A DNA stretch of 64,000 bases from Palsa-506 sp963836355 (GCA_963836355.1 CAWIJO010000007.1:620001-684000); one strand, 5' to 3'; shown: positions 25,741-35,130, counted from the first letter of the stretch. Made by a program: numbers and translations. Notes: generated from the sequence alone by a model not told the origin.

Positions 25741-26048
25741 CTACGTGCCCGCGCTGAACAACGCGGCCTACAACGGCGGTGACCCCGGCAGCGCCCGGCC
25801 CGGCCTGCTGACGGGCGTCGAGCCAGCTACCGGCAAGCCCGCCCCTTACGGCTCGGTCGGGGTCGACATCAGCTGCGCGGTGATCGGATTCACCGCCAAG
25901 GCCCCCACCGCCGATCTCGCCGCCCCGCTCCCCACTCACAGTTCCCCCCGCGGTAACCACGGCCCGGGTGCAGGCGGCGGCCCGGAAATGGAGCCCGCCG
26001 CCAGCCCCGCCATAGCCGCGCTCAACCGCATGGATGAAGGAGACCAAC
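25741..26048. other. junction region, unidentified coding-like stretch
   Basis: One plus-strand frame is open with a fairly protein-like segment (SVGVDISCAVIGFTAKAPTA). It has no start, begins at the break point of the TPP-enzyme fragment and is not recognised. Possibly the tail of another lost gene. Confidence 0.3.
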
Positions 26049-26827
26049 GTGTCGCATCACTTTGACAGCCCGACTGCCATCGCTGACGGGCGCATCAACC
26101 TGTGCGATTTGTACGTATTCGCGCTGGCGGGCTGGCGTGGGCCGGCCTGGCCGCGGATCCTTTCACCGCCGACGGGCTCGCCCTGGCCAAGTTCCTGCAG
26201 GGGCTCGCAGCAGAGCAGGACGACCCGGGCGTATTCAGTGCCTCGCCGAGCAACATCTTCGCCGGCCGTGATGTGACCGCCGTCGCCCTGCAAATACCCG
26301 ACGCCGATCTCGGCGGCACCCAGATCACGGTATGGGCGCGGATCAGCCTCTTCGGCCACGCCCCGCAGGTCCAGGTCAGCCGGATAGGCCAGGCAATGCT
26401 CCGCCCGCTCTTCTTCAGCACCCCGGGCGCGGAATCCGAGATCCTGAACGCCGGCGCACCCGACAGTGACAGGGACGCCCACGGCAAGCGGATACACCAG
26501 ATCGCCAGCACCGCCGCCCGCCTCGCCGGGCTGTCCGATCCCGACGCCCATGCCGAGCAGGTGGAGATGGCGTTCCTCCCCGACGTAGTCGCCTATCAGC
26601 CCGGCAAGCCCGCCGCCTTCCAGCCCGGTGGCGGCAACGGGCGCGCTCTCGATGACAACGCCTTCGACGTCGCCGTGGCCGTCCTGGCGGGATCGGCGCT
26701 CGGGGACGCCTCCGTTCCCCGGCCCGCCACCTCGGAGTTCCCCTACCTGTCGGCCTCGCAGCCAGCTGAGCTGCCCGCTCTGGCTGACCTGTTCGGCCTG
26801 CGCGCACACCGGCCGGACGGAGCGTGA
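26049..26827 (+). pseudogene. DUF4331 protein with a large internal deletion
   Basis: GTG 26049 with ribosome site AAGGAG encodes the diagnostic opening SHHFDSPTAIADGRINLCDL, YVFA, then sense stops at about 26125. Another frame resumes with WAGLAADPFTADGLALAKFL, IFAGRDVTAVALQIPDADLG, AEQVEMAFLPDVVAYQPGKP and ends at 26827. DUF4331 proteins have about 300-450 residues; the gap removes much of the first half. The C-terminal half is undamaged, and the next gene is coupled to its stop by a 4-nt overlap. Confidence 0.75.
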
Positions 26828-27669
26828 ACGCCGGGCGGTTGCCGCTGTTCTGCGACACCGCGCTGGCCGAGCGCATCGAGCGGGCCGAGGCGCAGCTTGT
26901 CGCCAGGAGCAGCGAGGCCGCCCGTCGCAGGTCAGGCACGGCAGGCTTCGTGATACCCCTAGCCGGCGGCGTGGCCAGCTTCGCCGAGGAAGGCTCGCCG
27001 TTCAACAAGGTCGCGGGGCTCGGCTTCGGCGGCGCGCCGGACGCAGCCGGACTCGGCGAGATCGAACGCGCCTTCGCCGCCTGCGGCGCCCCGGTGCAGA
27101 TCGAGCTCGCGCACCTGGCCGATTCCGCGATCGGCGCCGCGCTGACCGGACGCGGCTACCGGCTCGTATCGTTCGAGAACGTGCTCGGCCTCGCCCTCCG
27201 CGACGGCACTGAGCGGATCACGCCACCGGGGGTCGAGGTCCGGCCGAGCAGCGAGGAGGAACTCGGGCCCTGGCTCGATGTGGTGATAGATGCCGTCGCG
27301 CACCCCGACACCCAGGGCGTGCCCTCGCATGAGGAGTTCCCGCGCGAGGCCGTCGATGCCGCCGAACGCGACATGGTGGCGGCCGGCGTCGTGCGTTATG
27401 CCGCGCTGCGCGACGGTGTCATCGCCGGCGGCGCCAGCTTCCGGATCGCCGAGGGCATCGCGCAGCTCACCGGCGCGGCCACCGCACCCGCTCACCGCCG
27501 CTGCGGTATCCAGACCGCGCTGCTGGCGGCCCGCCTCGCCGACGCCGCCGCGGCCGACTGTGATGTCGCCGTCGTCACCACCCAGCCAGGATCCAAATCC
27601 CAGCAGAACGTCCAGCGCCAGGGCTTCGACCTGCTCTACACCCGCGCCATCCTGGTAAAACAGCGCTGA
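26824..27669 (+). CDS. GNAT family N-acetyltransferase
   Basis: A 281-residue protein from GTG 26824 (GTGA overlap with the DUF4331 stop). The N-terminal half (AGFVIPLAGGVASFAEEGSP, FNKVAGLGFGG) is a GNAT-related domain; the C-terminal half has VVRYAALRDGVIAGGASFRI and the acetyl-CoA loop HRRCGIQTALLAARLADAAA, then SQQNVQRQGFDLLYTRAILV. The RRCGIQ segment matches the R/Q-x-x-G-x-G/A loop. It is likely a cytoplasmic acetyltransferase, co-expressed with the DUF4331 remnant. Substrate unknown. Confidence 0.88.
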   Translation: MNAGRLPLFCDTALAERIERAEAQLVARSSEAARRRSGTAGFVIPLAGGVASFAEEGSPFNKVAGLGFGGAPDAAGLGEIERAFAACGAPVQIELAHLADSAIGAALTGRGYRLVSFENVLGLALRDGTERITPPGVEVRPSSEEELGPWLDVVIDAVAHPDTQGVPSHEEFPREAVDAAERDMVAAGVVRYAALRDGVIAGGASFRIAEGIAQLTGAATAPAHRRCGIQTALLAARLADAAAADCDVAVVTTQPGSKSQQNVQRQGFDLLYTRAILVKQR

Positions 27670-28165
27670 ACCCGCAAGCCCTCCGACCCGCCAGCGGCGA
27701 AGGCTCCCAGTCCACTACCTCGCCCGGACTTTGACCGAACTGGCCGACTCCGAGCTGCGTCCGCTGGACGGCGTGGCGACCACGCGCGAGCTGGTGGCCG
27801 CGTTGGACCAGTAGCTCCCTCAGGTAGCTGAAACCGCGCAGGGCCAGCGACTCACCGCCCCGTCATACACACGTGCCGCGGTCCCTCCCCCCGGCCGGCC
27901 ACCCGGCCAGCATCGGCACGATCGAGGAGATCGCGGACGGCAGAGGAGTGCGGCACCACGCTTCATCGTAGATTTCCCCGGAACGCCGGCCGGTCAGGGC
28001 CGGATCAGCTGCACAGCCCCGGCATGCTCGCGCTGCCTGGCCTCGTCCCAGTCACCGGTGCAGAAGATGGACAGCTCCGCGATGCTGGCGTGGAGAACTC
28101 GATTCACTGCGCGATAGAATGACTATGCAACTATTGCTGCAAGCAAATAACAGGCAGGCGGGTAG
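27670..28165. other. intergenic with a possible gene-end relic
   Basis: A short stretch at about 27721-27813 reads ELADSELRPLDGVATTRELV and ends in a stop, perhaps the tail of a lost gene. An A/T-rich patch at about 28110-28150 just before the marR start is the probable promoter of the marR-clc operon. Confidence 0.35.
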
Positions 28166-28717
28166 ATGAGCGACTGGCCGGCTGGCGGGGGCGCGGACGA
28201 GGCAGCAGTGGACGCGGTGCTGACGGCGAGCCGCGCACTGGTCGCGGTGGCCACCAGGTCGCTGGGCGCCGCGGCGGAGGACACCACTATCGCCCAGTAC
28301 CGGGCGCTGGTGGTGCTCGCCTCGCGGGGACCGCGGCGGATGATTGACCTTGCCGGGGCGCTGGATGTCACGCCGTCGACGGCCGGGCGGATGTGCGACC
28401 GGCTGCTTCGCAAGGGCCTGATCCGCCGGCACCGCGGCCGCGCGGACCGCCGGGCGGTGCAGGTGTCGGTCACCGCAGCGGGGCGGCAGGTGGTGGATGA
28501 GGCGACCGCGCGGCGGCGGGCGCTGATCGCCGGCATCCTAGGCAGGCTCCCGGCCCGCCAGCAGTCAGCGGTCGCCAGTGCCCTGCGGGCGTTCGCGGAG
28601 GCGGCAGGGGAGATTCCCGACAGCCAGCGGCCCGCGGATTCCCCGGAATCGGCGGCGTCACCGGCCGGGATCACACGAGAGCCGACGGCTGCCAGCGGCG
28701 CACAGGGACGGTCATGA
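28166..28717 (+). CDS. MarR-family regulator
   Basis: A 183-residue protein from ATG 28166. Winged helix: TTIAQYRALVVLASRGPRRM, IDLAGALDVTPSTAGRMCDR, LLRKGLIRRHRGRADRRAVQ, VSVTAAGRQVVDEATARRRA. The wing RGRADRR is typical MarR. A 35-residue polar tail is unusual. The stop overlaps the ClC start (ATGA at 28714), so both are translated together. It probably controls its own operon in response to a small ligand or pH. Confidence 0.92.
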   Translation: MSDWPAGGGADEAAVDAVLTASRALVAVATRSLGAAAEDTTIAQYRALVVLASRGPRRMIDLAGALDVTPSTAGRMCDRLLRKGLIRRHRGRADRRAVQVSVTAAGRQVVDEATARRRALIAGILGRLPARQQSAVASALRAFAEAAGEIPDSQRPADSPESAASPAGITREPTAASGAQGRS

Positions 28718-30762
28718 CCGGGGAGGCGGCACGGGTGCCGGCGCAGGCACTGCGGTGGACGGGCCGGGCAAGCGGCTGGGTGCGCGGGTCACGGGCCGGG
28801 CTGTTCGCTATCGCGCTGGTGGTGGGAGCGGGATCGGGGCTGGGCGCGGTCGCGTTCAGGTACCTGATCTACTTCTTCACCTGGCTGGCCACCGGGCATG
28901 TCTTGTTCGGCCAGCAGGGCCGCGTCGCCAGTGCTCACCTGCCGTGGCTCGGGCCGTCGTTCTTCGTGGTGATCCCGGTCATCGGCGGGCTGGTCTACGG
29001 CCCGCTGATCTACCACTACGCCCGGGAGGCCCGCGGCCACGGCGTGCCCGAGGTGATGATCGCCGTCGGCAGCGAAGGCGGCCGGATCCGGCCGCAGGTC
29101 GCGGGCGTCAAGGCGGTCGCCTCCGCGCTGTGCATCGGCGCCGGCGGGTCGGTCGGCCGGGAGGGCCCGATCGTGCAGATCGGCTCCGCGCTGGCCTCCG
29201 GACTCGGCCAGTGGGTCCGGGTGCCGGAGAACCGGATGCGGATCCTGGTCGCCTGCGGCGCCGGCGGCGGCATCGCGGCGACGTTCAACGCCCCGATCAC
29301 CGGGGTGTTCTTCGGCGTCGAGCTGATCCTGCGGGAATTCTCCGTCGAGGCGATCTTCACCGTGATGCTCTCGGCGATGGTCGCCGACCTGGTCAGCCGC
29401 GAATTCCTGGGCAGCGCCCCTTTCCTGTCCGGGCTGCCGCCGGGGATCGCCCTGCACCACGCCGGCAGCTATCTGCTCATCGCGGCCCTGGCGGTGATCG
29501 CGGCGCTGCTCGGCCTGGCCTTCAAGAACATCCTCTACGCGACCGAGGATCTGTGCGACCGGGCCTGGAAGAGCCGCCCGGAATGGGCCCGGCCCGCGGT
29601 CGGCGGCGTCGTCCTGGGCCTGCTGCTGCTCGTCCTCCCACAGATGTACGGCGTCGGCTACCCGGTCATGTACAAGGCCGTCGGCGGCCAGTACGCCCTG
29701 TGGTTCCTGATCGTCCTGGCGGCCGGGAAGATGATCGCGTGCAGCCTGACCATCGGCATCGGCGGCTCGGGCGGGGTGTTCGCCCCGTCGCTGTTCATCG
29801 GCGCCACCTCTGGCATGGCCTTCGGCGAGATCGCGAACCACGCGCTCGGCCCGGCCGCCGGGCAGCCCGCCCTATACGCGGTCATCGCCATGGGCGCGGT
29901 GTTCGCCTCCGCAGCCCGGGGCCCGCTGACCGCGGTAGCCAGCGTCGTGGAGATGACCGGCGACTACGCCCTGACCCTGCCGGTGATGCTTGCCGTCGCG
30001 ATCACCACCGCCCTGTCCCGGGCGCTGAGCTACGGCACGATCTACACCACCAAGCTGCTGCGCCGCGGCACCGACATCGACCACCCCCCGACGGCGGACC
30101 CGTTCGAGGATCTGACCGCCGCCGACGCCATGCACCCCTTCCAGCCGACGCCCGCCGCCTTGCCGCCGCCGGGGCCGGCCCCCCGCCACGCGCCGCTGCC
30201 CGGGCCGGTCACCCACCAGCACTCCCCCCAGATACTATTCGCCGGCGAGTCACTCACCCAGGCGCTGCGGCAGCTAGAAATCTACGGCCGCGACGGCCTG
30301 CCCGTTATCTCCGCCGACGGACAGCACCTGCAAGGCTGGCTCACCAGTCAGAACGCGCTGCAGGCCGTCGCCCGCCACATCAGCGCCGCCCGGGCCGCCG
30401 CCAGACCAGCGCCGCCTGACACGCAGGCAGCCGTCCACAAGGCGCCCACTCCGCTACACGGCTACCAGATCGTGGAGATCACCATCCCGGCTGGATCGCC
30501 CGCCGCCGGCCAGGCGCTCGCCGAGATGACCTGGCCGCCCGGCTGGGTCCCGGTCTCAGTTCAGGACAACCACACCCTGCGCGACCCGGACCCCGGCATC
30601 ATCCTCGCCCCCGGCGACCGGATCAGCATGCTCGCCCGCGAACCAGGCAACCCCGAACCACCGCAGCCCCGCGGCGGCCCGGCCAGCCAGCCAGGAGGGC
30701 AGTCCCCAGACGCGCAGCCCGCCCCTGAGGACCCCGGCCCGGGAGCCAGCGAGCACCCCTGA
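28714..30762 (+). CDS. ClC-type chloride channel/antiporter with C-terminal regulatory domains
   Basis: A 682-residue membrane protein. ClC motifs: GHGVPEVM near residue 110, GGSVGREGPIVQIGSA near 144-158 with the gating Glu, GAGGGIAATFNAPITGVFFG near 185, GIGGSGGVFAPSLFIGATSG near 350 and GPLTAVASVVEMTGDY near 410. The central Ser of GSGIP is His here, as in one bacterial subgroup. After the channel come a CBS-like segment (LFAGESLTQALRQLEIYGRD, near 508) and a TrkA-C-like segment (QIVEITIPAGSPAAGQALAE, near 588). It moves Cl- or exchanges it with H+; the tail probably senses a ligand. Operon with marR. Confidence 0.93.
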   Translation: MTGEAARVPAQALRWTGRASGWVRGSRAGLFAIALVVGAGSGLGAVAFRYLIYFFTWLATGHVLFGQQGRVASAHLPWLGPSFFVVIPVIGGLVYGPLIYHYAREARGHGVPEVMIAVGSEGGRIRPQVAGVKAVASALCIGAGGSVGREGPIVQIGSALASGLGQWVRVPENRMRILVACGAGGGIAATFNAPITGVFFGVELILREFSVEAIFTVMLSAMVADLVSREFLGSAPFLSGLPPGIALHHAGSYLLIAALAVIAALLGLAFKNILYATEDLCDRAWKSRPEWARPAVGGVVLGLLLLVLPQMYGVGYPVMYKAVGGQYALWFLIVLAAGKMIACSLTIGIGGSGGVFAPSLFIGATSGMAFGEIANHALGPAAGQPALYAVIAMGAVFASAARGPLTAVASVVEMTGDYALTLPVMLAVAITTALSRALSYGTIYTTKLLRRGTDIDHPPTADPFEDLTAADAMHPFQPTPAALPPPGPAPRHAPLPGPVTHQHSPQILFAGESLTQALRQLEIYGRDGLPVISADGQHLQGWLTSQNALQAVARHISAARAAARPAPPDTQAAVHKAPTPLHGYQIVEITIPAGSPAAGQALAEMTWPPGWVPVSVQDNHTLRDPDPGIILAPGDRISMLAREPGNPEPPQPRGGPASQPGGQSPDAQPAPEDPGPGASEHP

Positions 30763-31064
30763 CAGCCCAGCAGAGGCCAAGCTCGGCGTCCTGTCCGCCG
30801 CGCTCACAGCCGCCGTGCAGGCAGCCAAGGCGTGCACCGCGGTCCCGGATCCGCCTCCCGGACCGTGCCGTAGTCGGGCCGCCGGATGATCAAGACCTCG
30901 CACCCACCGCCAGAATGCGCCGGCGGGCGTGATCGTCGGCACCACGTCCACCGGCGCTGGCGTTGCGGAGTGGCGCGCCGCCGCCAAGCGGCCCACCACA
31001 AGGCCGGCCGCCGAGACTCCGGCCCAGCCAGCCCAGCACAGCCATGCACCAGTGGCGGCCCGGC
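30763..31064. other. no recognisable gene
   Basis: Spacer between the ClC gene and an SDR fragment. Compositional open frames only. It holds the deleted downstream part of the SDR gene, if that ever extended here. Confidence 0.4.
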
Positions 31065-31211
31065 GGCTTCCGCGATCGGGACGTCTTCGAGGGCGCCGTA
31101 CGAGCCGTAGCCGGCGTTGTTCACCAGAACGTCGATGCGTCCGGTCTCGGCGATGATCTTCCCGGTGAGTGCCACCATGGACGCATCATCAGTGACGTCG
31201 AGGTCCGCCAC
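31065..31211 (-). pseudogene. fragment of a short-chain dehydrogenase/reductase
   Basis: About 49 residues read VADLDVTDDASMVALTGKII, AETGRIDVLVNNAGYGSYGA, LEDVPIAEA. DLDVTD and NNAGYG are the NAD(P)-binding signatures of SDR enzymes (residues 60-105 of a normal protein). The GxxxGxG loop, catalytic YxxxK and everything else are absent. A relic flanked by unrelated sequence. Confidence 0.8.
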
Positions 31212-31397
31212 TGTTTGTCGGCTTGAGCTGTGTATCGGCAGCTGAAGGCTGCGCGGGTCGAATGAGGATCGCGTCAGCCCCGGCTCGCCGGCCGGGATAG
31301 TCGTCGCTGCATGCGCAGGTACAAGATCGCCATCGCCGCGAGCACTCCCGCGAACCCGCCAGCGATGAGCCATATCATCGCGTCAGACGGATCGGGT

Positions 31398-31967
31398 TCA
31401 TTGGTCGCCCTCGCGCCTGCGAGCAGGGATCAGTGCGAGCATCAGGGCGGCGACTTGAAGCAAGATCCTCGCGCTGCTCCACCGGCGGTCGAACAGGGCA
31501 CCCAGGCCGACGATCCCGAGGCAGAAGATAGCGCCCAGCACCCGCGCGGTCAGCGGGGTCACTGCCCACGGCCAGACCGCGACAGCCCGAGCCGGGACCA
31601 GGAACAGGAACAGGCCGGTCAGCACCGACAGCGTCCCCAGGACGGCGATGATCCGGCTGACGCCCCCCGGTATCAGCAGGTCGGCGCTGGTGCTGGGCGC
31701 ATCGCGGCGGCGATTGGACAGCCAGACCCAGAAAATCAGGAAAGGGGTGGTGAAGTACAGCCCGGCCCACAACCAGAAGGCGACGTGGGCATGCAGGAAT
31801 TTATCCCAGTGCGCGATCGTGGCCGCCCCCATCAGCGTGGCGAAGGTGCCGACCGGGATGAAGCCGCCTTTGACCGTATGCCACTGCTTCGCTGTGGCAA
31901 GGAACGGGATGATCACCACCGAAACCCCGCGGGTCAGCGACAGGACACGGTCATCGCGCCGCTCCCC
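31398..31967 (-). pseudogene. conserved membrane protein, internal deletion and lost start
   Basis: The readable frame runs from about 31967 (GERRDDRVLSLTRGVSVVII) to 31398. It jumps from PFL to ATAKQWHTVKGGFIPVGTFA, although several dozen residues normally lie between these parts. The rest is regular: LMGAATIAHWDKFLHAHVAF, WLWAGLYFTTPFLIFWVWLS, then three further TM segments. No ATG or GTG precedes the N-terminal part; the first GTG is 31919. Six TM segments are predicted in the intact relatives. Function unknown. Confidence 0.55.
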
Positions 31968-32560
31968 GGAGTGACCGCAGCATTTGAGCTCGCTGGCTGA
32001 TCACTTCATTGCCGCGATGAGATCGGCGGGTATGTCCAGCGAGCGCAGCGGCCCGGTGGGCTGGATGGATGCCCACGGCGACGGGAGCTGGGCCATCGGC
32101 CTCCGGTCGGCTGACGTGCACGTTTGGACACACGGCGGCTTACGGGTTCCAGGAGCTCCGCAGAACAGCCCGGATGGCGCTGACGCGCAGGATGTGCTCG
32201 TCGCGGGGGTGAACCCATGACGAACAGGATGTAGAGCCGTCGCAGGCTGATCGTGCCGCGGGATCGAAGGAGCCGGTCGCCAGCAGGCCAGAAGCCGTAC
32301 ACGCAGGGACGCTCGCCAGGTGCTCCTGGCGAACCCGATCGGCGAGGTCACCCTGAACGGGTGATGCCAAGGGCTTCTGATCGGTGCAAAGTCCGCTCTT
32401 ATAGGAAGAACGCAGCAATGGCCGGCCGGGGAGGGCCCGCGAATAGGCGGTCAGCAATCCGCGGGCTTGAATGGTAACCCTTTGGGGGATGCCAGCGGCT
32501 GCGTGGCGATGTCCGGGAATCACGTCAAGAAATCTTGACCGCTTACAGGAGGCTGGAGAC
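31968..32560. other. no recognisable gene
   Basis: About 590 nt with compositional frames only. Upstream of 32561 a good AGGAGG belongs to the next gene. A promoter may lie around 32450-32530, where composition drops, but no clear hexamers were identified. Confidence 0.4.
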
Positions 32561-32947
32561 TTGGAGAACCGAGGTGCTGGCTGGGTGCTGTTCGCCGGGA
32601 TCATGTTGTTCCTGGCGGGGATCTGGAAGTTCTTCGACGCCCTCTGGGCGTTTTCCTACCATGGGGTTCTGCCCGCCAATCTGGAGGGCGCGGTGTTCGG
32701 GCACAGCCTGAAGACCTACGGGTGGGTTGACCTTGTTGTCGCGGTCATCCTGGTCGCGTGCGCCTTCGCCGTGTTCGCCGGCAAGGCGTTCGGCCGGTGG
32801 GTGGGCATCTTCGCCGCGGCCATCGCTGCGATCAGCGCCATCTGGTGGATGCCCTACTATCCGGTGTGGGCGTTCACCTACATCGTGATCGCAGCGCTCG
32901 TGATCTACGCGCTCGCGGCTTACGGAGGCGAGCCGGAACCAGCGTGA
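32561..32947 (+). CDS. DUF7144 family membrane protein
   Basis: TTG 32561 lies 8 nt after AGGAGG and gives 128 residues; the frame is open to 32471 without similarity. Sequence: LENRGAGWVLFAGIMLFLAG, IWKFFDALWAFSYHG, YGWVDLVVAVILVACAFAVF, AGKAFGRWVGIFAAAIAAIS, then WWMPYYPVWAFTYIVIAALV. Four TM segments with the WMPYYPVWA signature. Similar proteins are common near stress genes in actinomycetes; function unknown. A long GC hairpin follows 40 nt downstream. Confidence 0.85.
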   Translation: MENRGAGWVLFAGIMLFLAGIWKFFDALWAFSYHGVLPANLEGAVFGHSLKTYGWVDLVVAVILVACAFAVFAGKAFGRWVGIFAAAIAAISAIWWMPYYPVWAFTYIVIAALVIYALAAYGGEPEPA

Positions 32948-32987
32948 CACGCGGGAGACACGTCACCGCGCAGCCACCGGCCAGGGT

Positions 32988-33025
32988 GCCCGGGCGGCCC
33001 GGGCGGCCGACCGGGCCGCCCGGGC
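32988..33025 (+). terminator. 15-bp perfect GC hairpin after the DUF7144 gene
   Basis: Arms GCCCGGGCGGCCCGG (32988-33002) and CCGGGCCGCCCGGGC (33011-33025) with an 8-nt loop. No T-run follows, which is normal for actinomycete terminators. Confidence 0.6.
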
Positions 33026-33061
33026 CCGGCACACCGAACGGAGTGCGCGCGGCGGCAAGCT

Positions 33062-33187
33062 CATTGCAGTCATGCCCTTGAGCACGTCCTTGCCGGAAGG
33101 CTCGCTGATCCAGTCCGGCTGGCTGAAGAGGAGATGCGGGCTCCACCAGACAATCGGGTCGGACGGGTGCATCAGGTACAGGACCCG
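33062..33187 (-). pseudogene. fragment of an alpha/beta-hydrolase-9 family membrane protein
   Basis: About 42 residues read RVLYLMHPSDPIVWWSPHLL, FSQPDWISEPSGKDVLKGMT. The HPSDPxVWWSP...PDWxxEP pattern is diagnostic for the C-terminal catalytic part of this large family (about 500 residues). The remainder is absent. It abuts the IS481 fragment on the same strand. Confidence 0.7.
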
Positions 33188-33272
33188 GGGCGAACCGGCT
33201 GGTGAACACCTTCCCGTTGCCCGTCAGGATCTGCCCGGGCACCCCGCGGCGGCGCAGCGCCTCTGCACTCGT
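33177..33272 (-). mobile_element. IS481-type transposase fragment
   Basis: About 32 residues read EALRRRGVPGQILTGNGKVF, TSRFAPGPV. This is the rve-integrase segment of IS481 transposases around the second catalytic Asp, which is changed to Gly here (TGNGK for TDNGK). No other transposase part is found, so this is an old relic. Confidence 0.7.
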
Positions 33273-33534
33273 CAGGTGCGGCGAATCTGCCGCCCTGCTG
33301 CCGCGACGCTCGAAGACTGCCTGTCGCTGGCCGCGGGCGGGCCCGGGCCCTCGCAATCACCATCTGACCGCCAAAGCATCCGAGTGATCACGCCCGACCT
33401 TGCGCACGGACGGGATAACGCAACAGTGCCGGATGTCGCAACCTCAACCGCTACCGGGAGTTATTAGAAAACGGGGAGTGGCAAATCTGTCCAAGGACAG
33501 TGACAATGCACGCTGCGCTCCATAACTCCGTGCG

Positions 33535-34179
33535 CTACTCCGGGGCTTGGGATCCTGCAAGGTAGATCACTCGGCGGGCGATGTTGACGGCGTGGTCGCC
33601 GAGACGCTCGTAGAAGCGCGCCACCAGCGTCATCTCCATTGTCACCGGTACTGCCATTCGCCCTGAGGCAAGCTCGGCTATCAAGCTGGCATAAAGGTCG
33701 TCCATCTCGTCATCACGCTCGGCTAGGACGGCCGCGACGGAACGGTCGCGCCGGTACCAAGAGTCCGCTGCCTGGCGCCACATGTCGGATACGAGGGTCC
33801 CCATTCGCTCGACGATCCCCCGGCTGCGTGGCGACAGGTCCTCGCTGAGAATGTGGTCGGCCCGACGGGCGATGTCTACCACAAGGTCGTGGGAGCGCTC
33901 GAGCTCGGGCACTATTCGCAGCACGGAGAGCAAGAAGCGAAGGTCTGAAGCGACGGGTGCCTGCAGCGCGATGTCCCGGTTGACTAGTTCCTCGATCTCT
34001 GTGTAGAGGGCGTCGATGACCAGATCGCGTTCGGCCAGCAACTTGACCACCTGGTTGTCGCCGCTTAGGAGAGCATGGGTCGCCCCGCCCAGGTCCTCGG
34101 CGACCATGGCGAACAGTTCGATGACCTTGGCTTCGATGGCCCCTAGCTCACGCTGAAATGCCTGTCGATGCTCGGCCAT
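33535..34179 (-). CDS. phoU: phosphate-signalling regulator PhoU
   Basis: A 214-residue protein from ATG 34179; TTG 34185 is also in frame. Two three-helix bundles are present: EHRQAFQRELGAIEAKVIEL, FAMVAEDLGGATHALLSGD, ELERSHDLVVDIARRADHIL, then EMTLVARFYERLGDHAVNIA and RRVIYLAGS. ERLGDHAVNIARR is the metal-cluster signature. PhoU couples the Pst transporter to the phosphate two-component system and limits phosphate uptake. It is divergent from the pstSCAB operon and separated from it by a dead GntR gene. Confidence 0.95.
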   Translation of the reverse strand: MAEHRQAFQRELGAIEAKVIELFAMVAEDLGGATHALLSGDNQVVKLLAERDLVIDALYTEIEELVNRDIALQAPVASDLRFLLSVLRIVPELERSHDLVVDIARRADHILSEDLSPRSRGIVERMGTLVSDMWRQAADSWYRRDRSVAAVLAERDDEMDDLYASLIAELASGRMAVPVTMEMTLVARFYERLGDHAVNIARRVIYLAGSQAPE

Positions 34180-34320
34180 TGCCAAAGCCTACTGGGCGCC
34201 GCCCTCGTACTCCAGCCGGTACCCCTAGAGGTCAGGAGGTGGTCATCCAGCGGTCATGACCTGATCGGACGCTCGTCACCAGCCGGTGGAAGTCCGGTCA
34301 GTTACCCAGGCATATCAGGT

Positions 34321-34690
34321 CAAGATTCCCAGTCCTCTGCCGTACGGCGGCTGGTTCGCCGATCTCCCGGCAGGCAGGTAGTGGCATACGCAGCGGGCTC
34401 ATCGCCCGCTGCCCGACCGCATGCACGACACACACCTGCTCGGCCGGGTCGACCTGCAGCGCCCAGCCGATGTTCTCGGGCAGCCGGCGAGCAGGTGGCG
34501 GCCGACGAGCTCGGAGATCGCAGCGTCGATCTGCGCGGTACTGACGTTGTTCCGGCGGGCGAGGACAGCGTGCCGGGGCAATCGCTAGCCGGGCTCGTGA
34601 TGCACCAGCGCCATCGCCAGCCGGTCAACCCAGGACTTGAGCGACGGGACAGGGTCGGGCTGGTCGTCGCTTGCTGCCTGCCCGGCGGCT
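34321..34690 (-). pseudogene. GntR-type regulator remnant, paralogue of the gene at 43768
   Basis: Three pieces in different frames line up in order with the intact GntR-like protein encoded at 43768-44646. They are VDRLAMALVHHEPG, RLPRHAVLARRNNVSTAQID with AAISELVGRHLLAG, and ENIGWALQVDPAEQVCVVHA. The intact copy reads ALVHHEPGWRLPRQTALARR at the same place. At least two frameshifts plus loss of the middle and the whole UTRA half make it dead. Its place between phoU and pstS suggests a former role in phosphate control. Confidence 0.7.
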
Positions 34691-34972
34691 CCGGCAGCCG
34701 ATCCTCGCACCTTCTCACGGCCCGACGGGAACCAGCTCGCCATCGTCGGCGGCCGGACTGTCGTGCGCAAACCTGGCGGTACGCCAAGAGAAGGCCCGCC
34801 CGGCGATGATGTCAGGAAGGACGAACACGAACGGGACTAGCATCGCGCCGTAGAAGAGAAGCCGCGGCGAATGCACGGCTGAGTCATGATTGGCCATCTG
34901 GGCGGACGCCAGCGGGCAATTGCGAGAGTGCTCCCCGGCCGCCGATGCCGACAACGTCGTAAGAACCGCGCA
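34691..34972. other. no supported gene
   Basis: A minus-strand frame could encode a 60-residue peptide with one hydrophobic stretch, but no ribosome site or homology supports it. The right part is the upstream region of the pst operon. Confidence 0.35.
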
Positions 34973-35005
34973 TGTTCACCTTCTGTCTGCACGTTTTTCA
35001 CCATC
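34973..35005 (+). promoter_or_regulatory. candidate PHO box (PhoP direct repeats)
   Basis: Three consecutive 11-nt units upstream of pstS: TGTTCACCTTC, TGTCTGCACGT and TTTTCACCATC. Units one and three carry the TTCACC core of actinomycete PhoP direct-repeat units in the expected 11-nt phase; the middle one is degenerate. Position, about 125 nt before the pstS start, fits activation of pstSCAB under phosphate starvation. Confidence 0.55.
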
Positions 35006-35130
35006 CGTATCCCCTTGCTTAACTTGCGGGGACGGGCGGCACGGCAGACTCGTCGCGATGGCACGGTTTGCATCCTGGCCGGTGCGGGGGATCCGGGTGT
35101 TTGTTACAGCCGATGAATGGAGTATCTGAC

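Noticed and set aside
28578..30419. 613-codon plus-strand frame
   Set aside because: It overlaps the ClC gene in another frame and consists of Arg/Pro/Gly-rich sequence without motifs.
34715..34897. 60-residue minus-strand peptide with one hydrophobic stretch
   Set aside because: No ribosome site and no family resemblance; probably chance.
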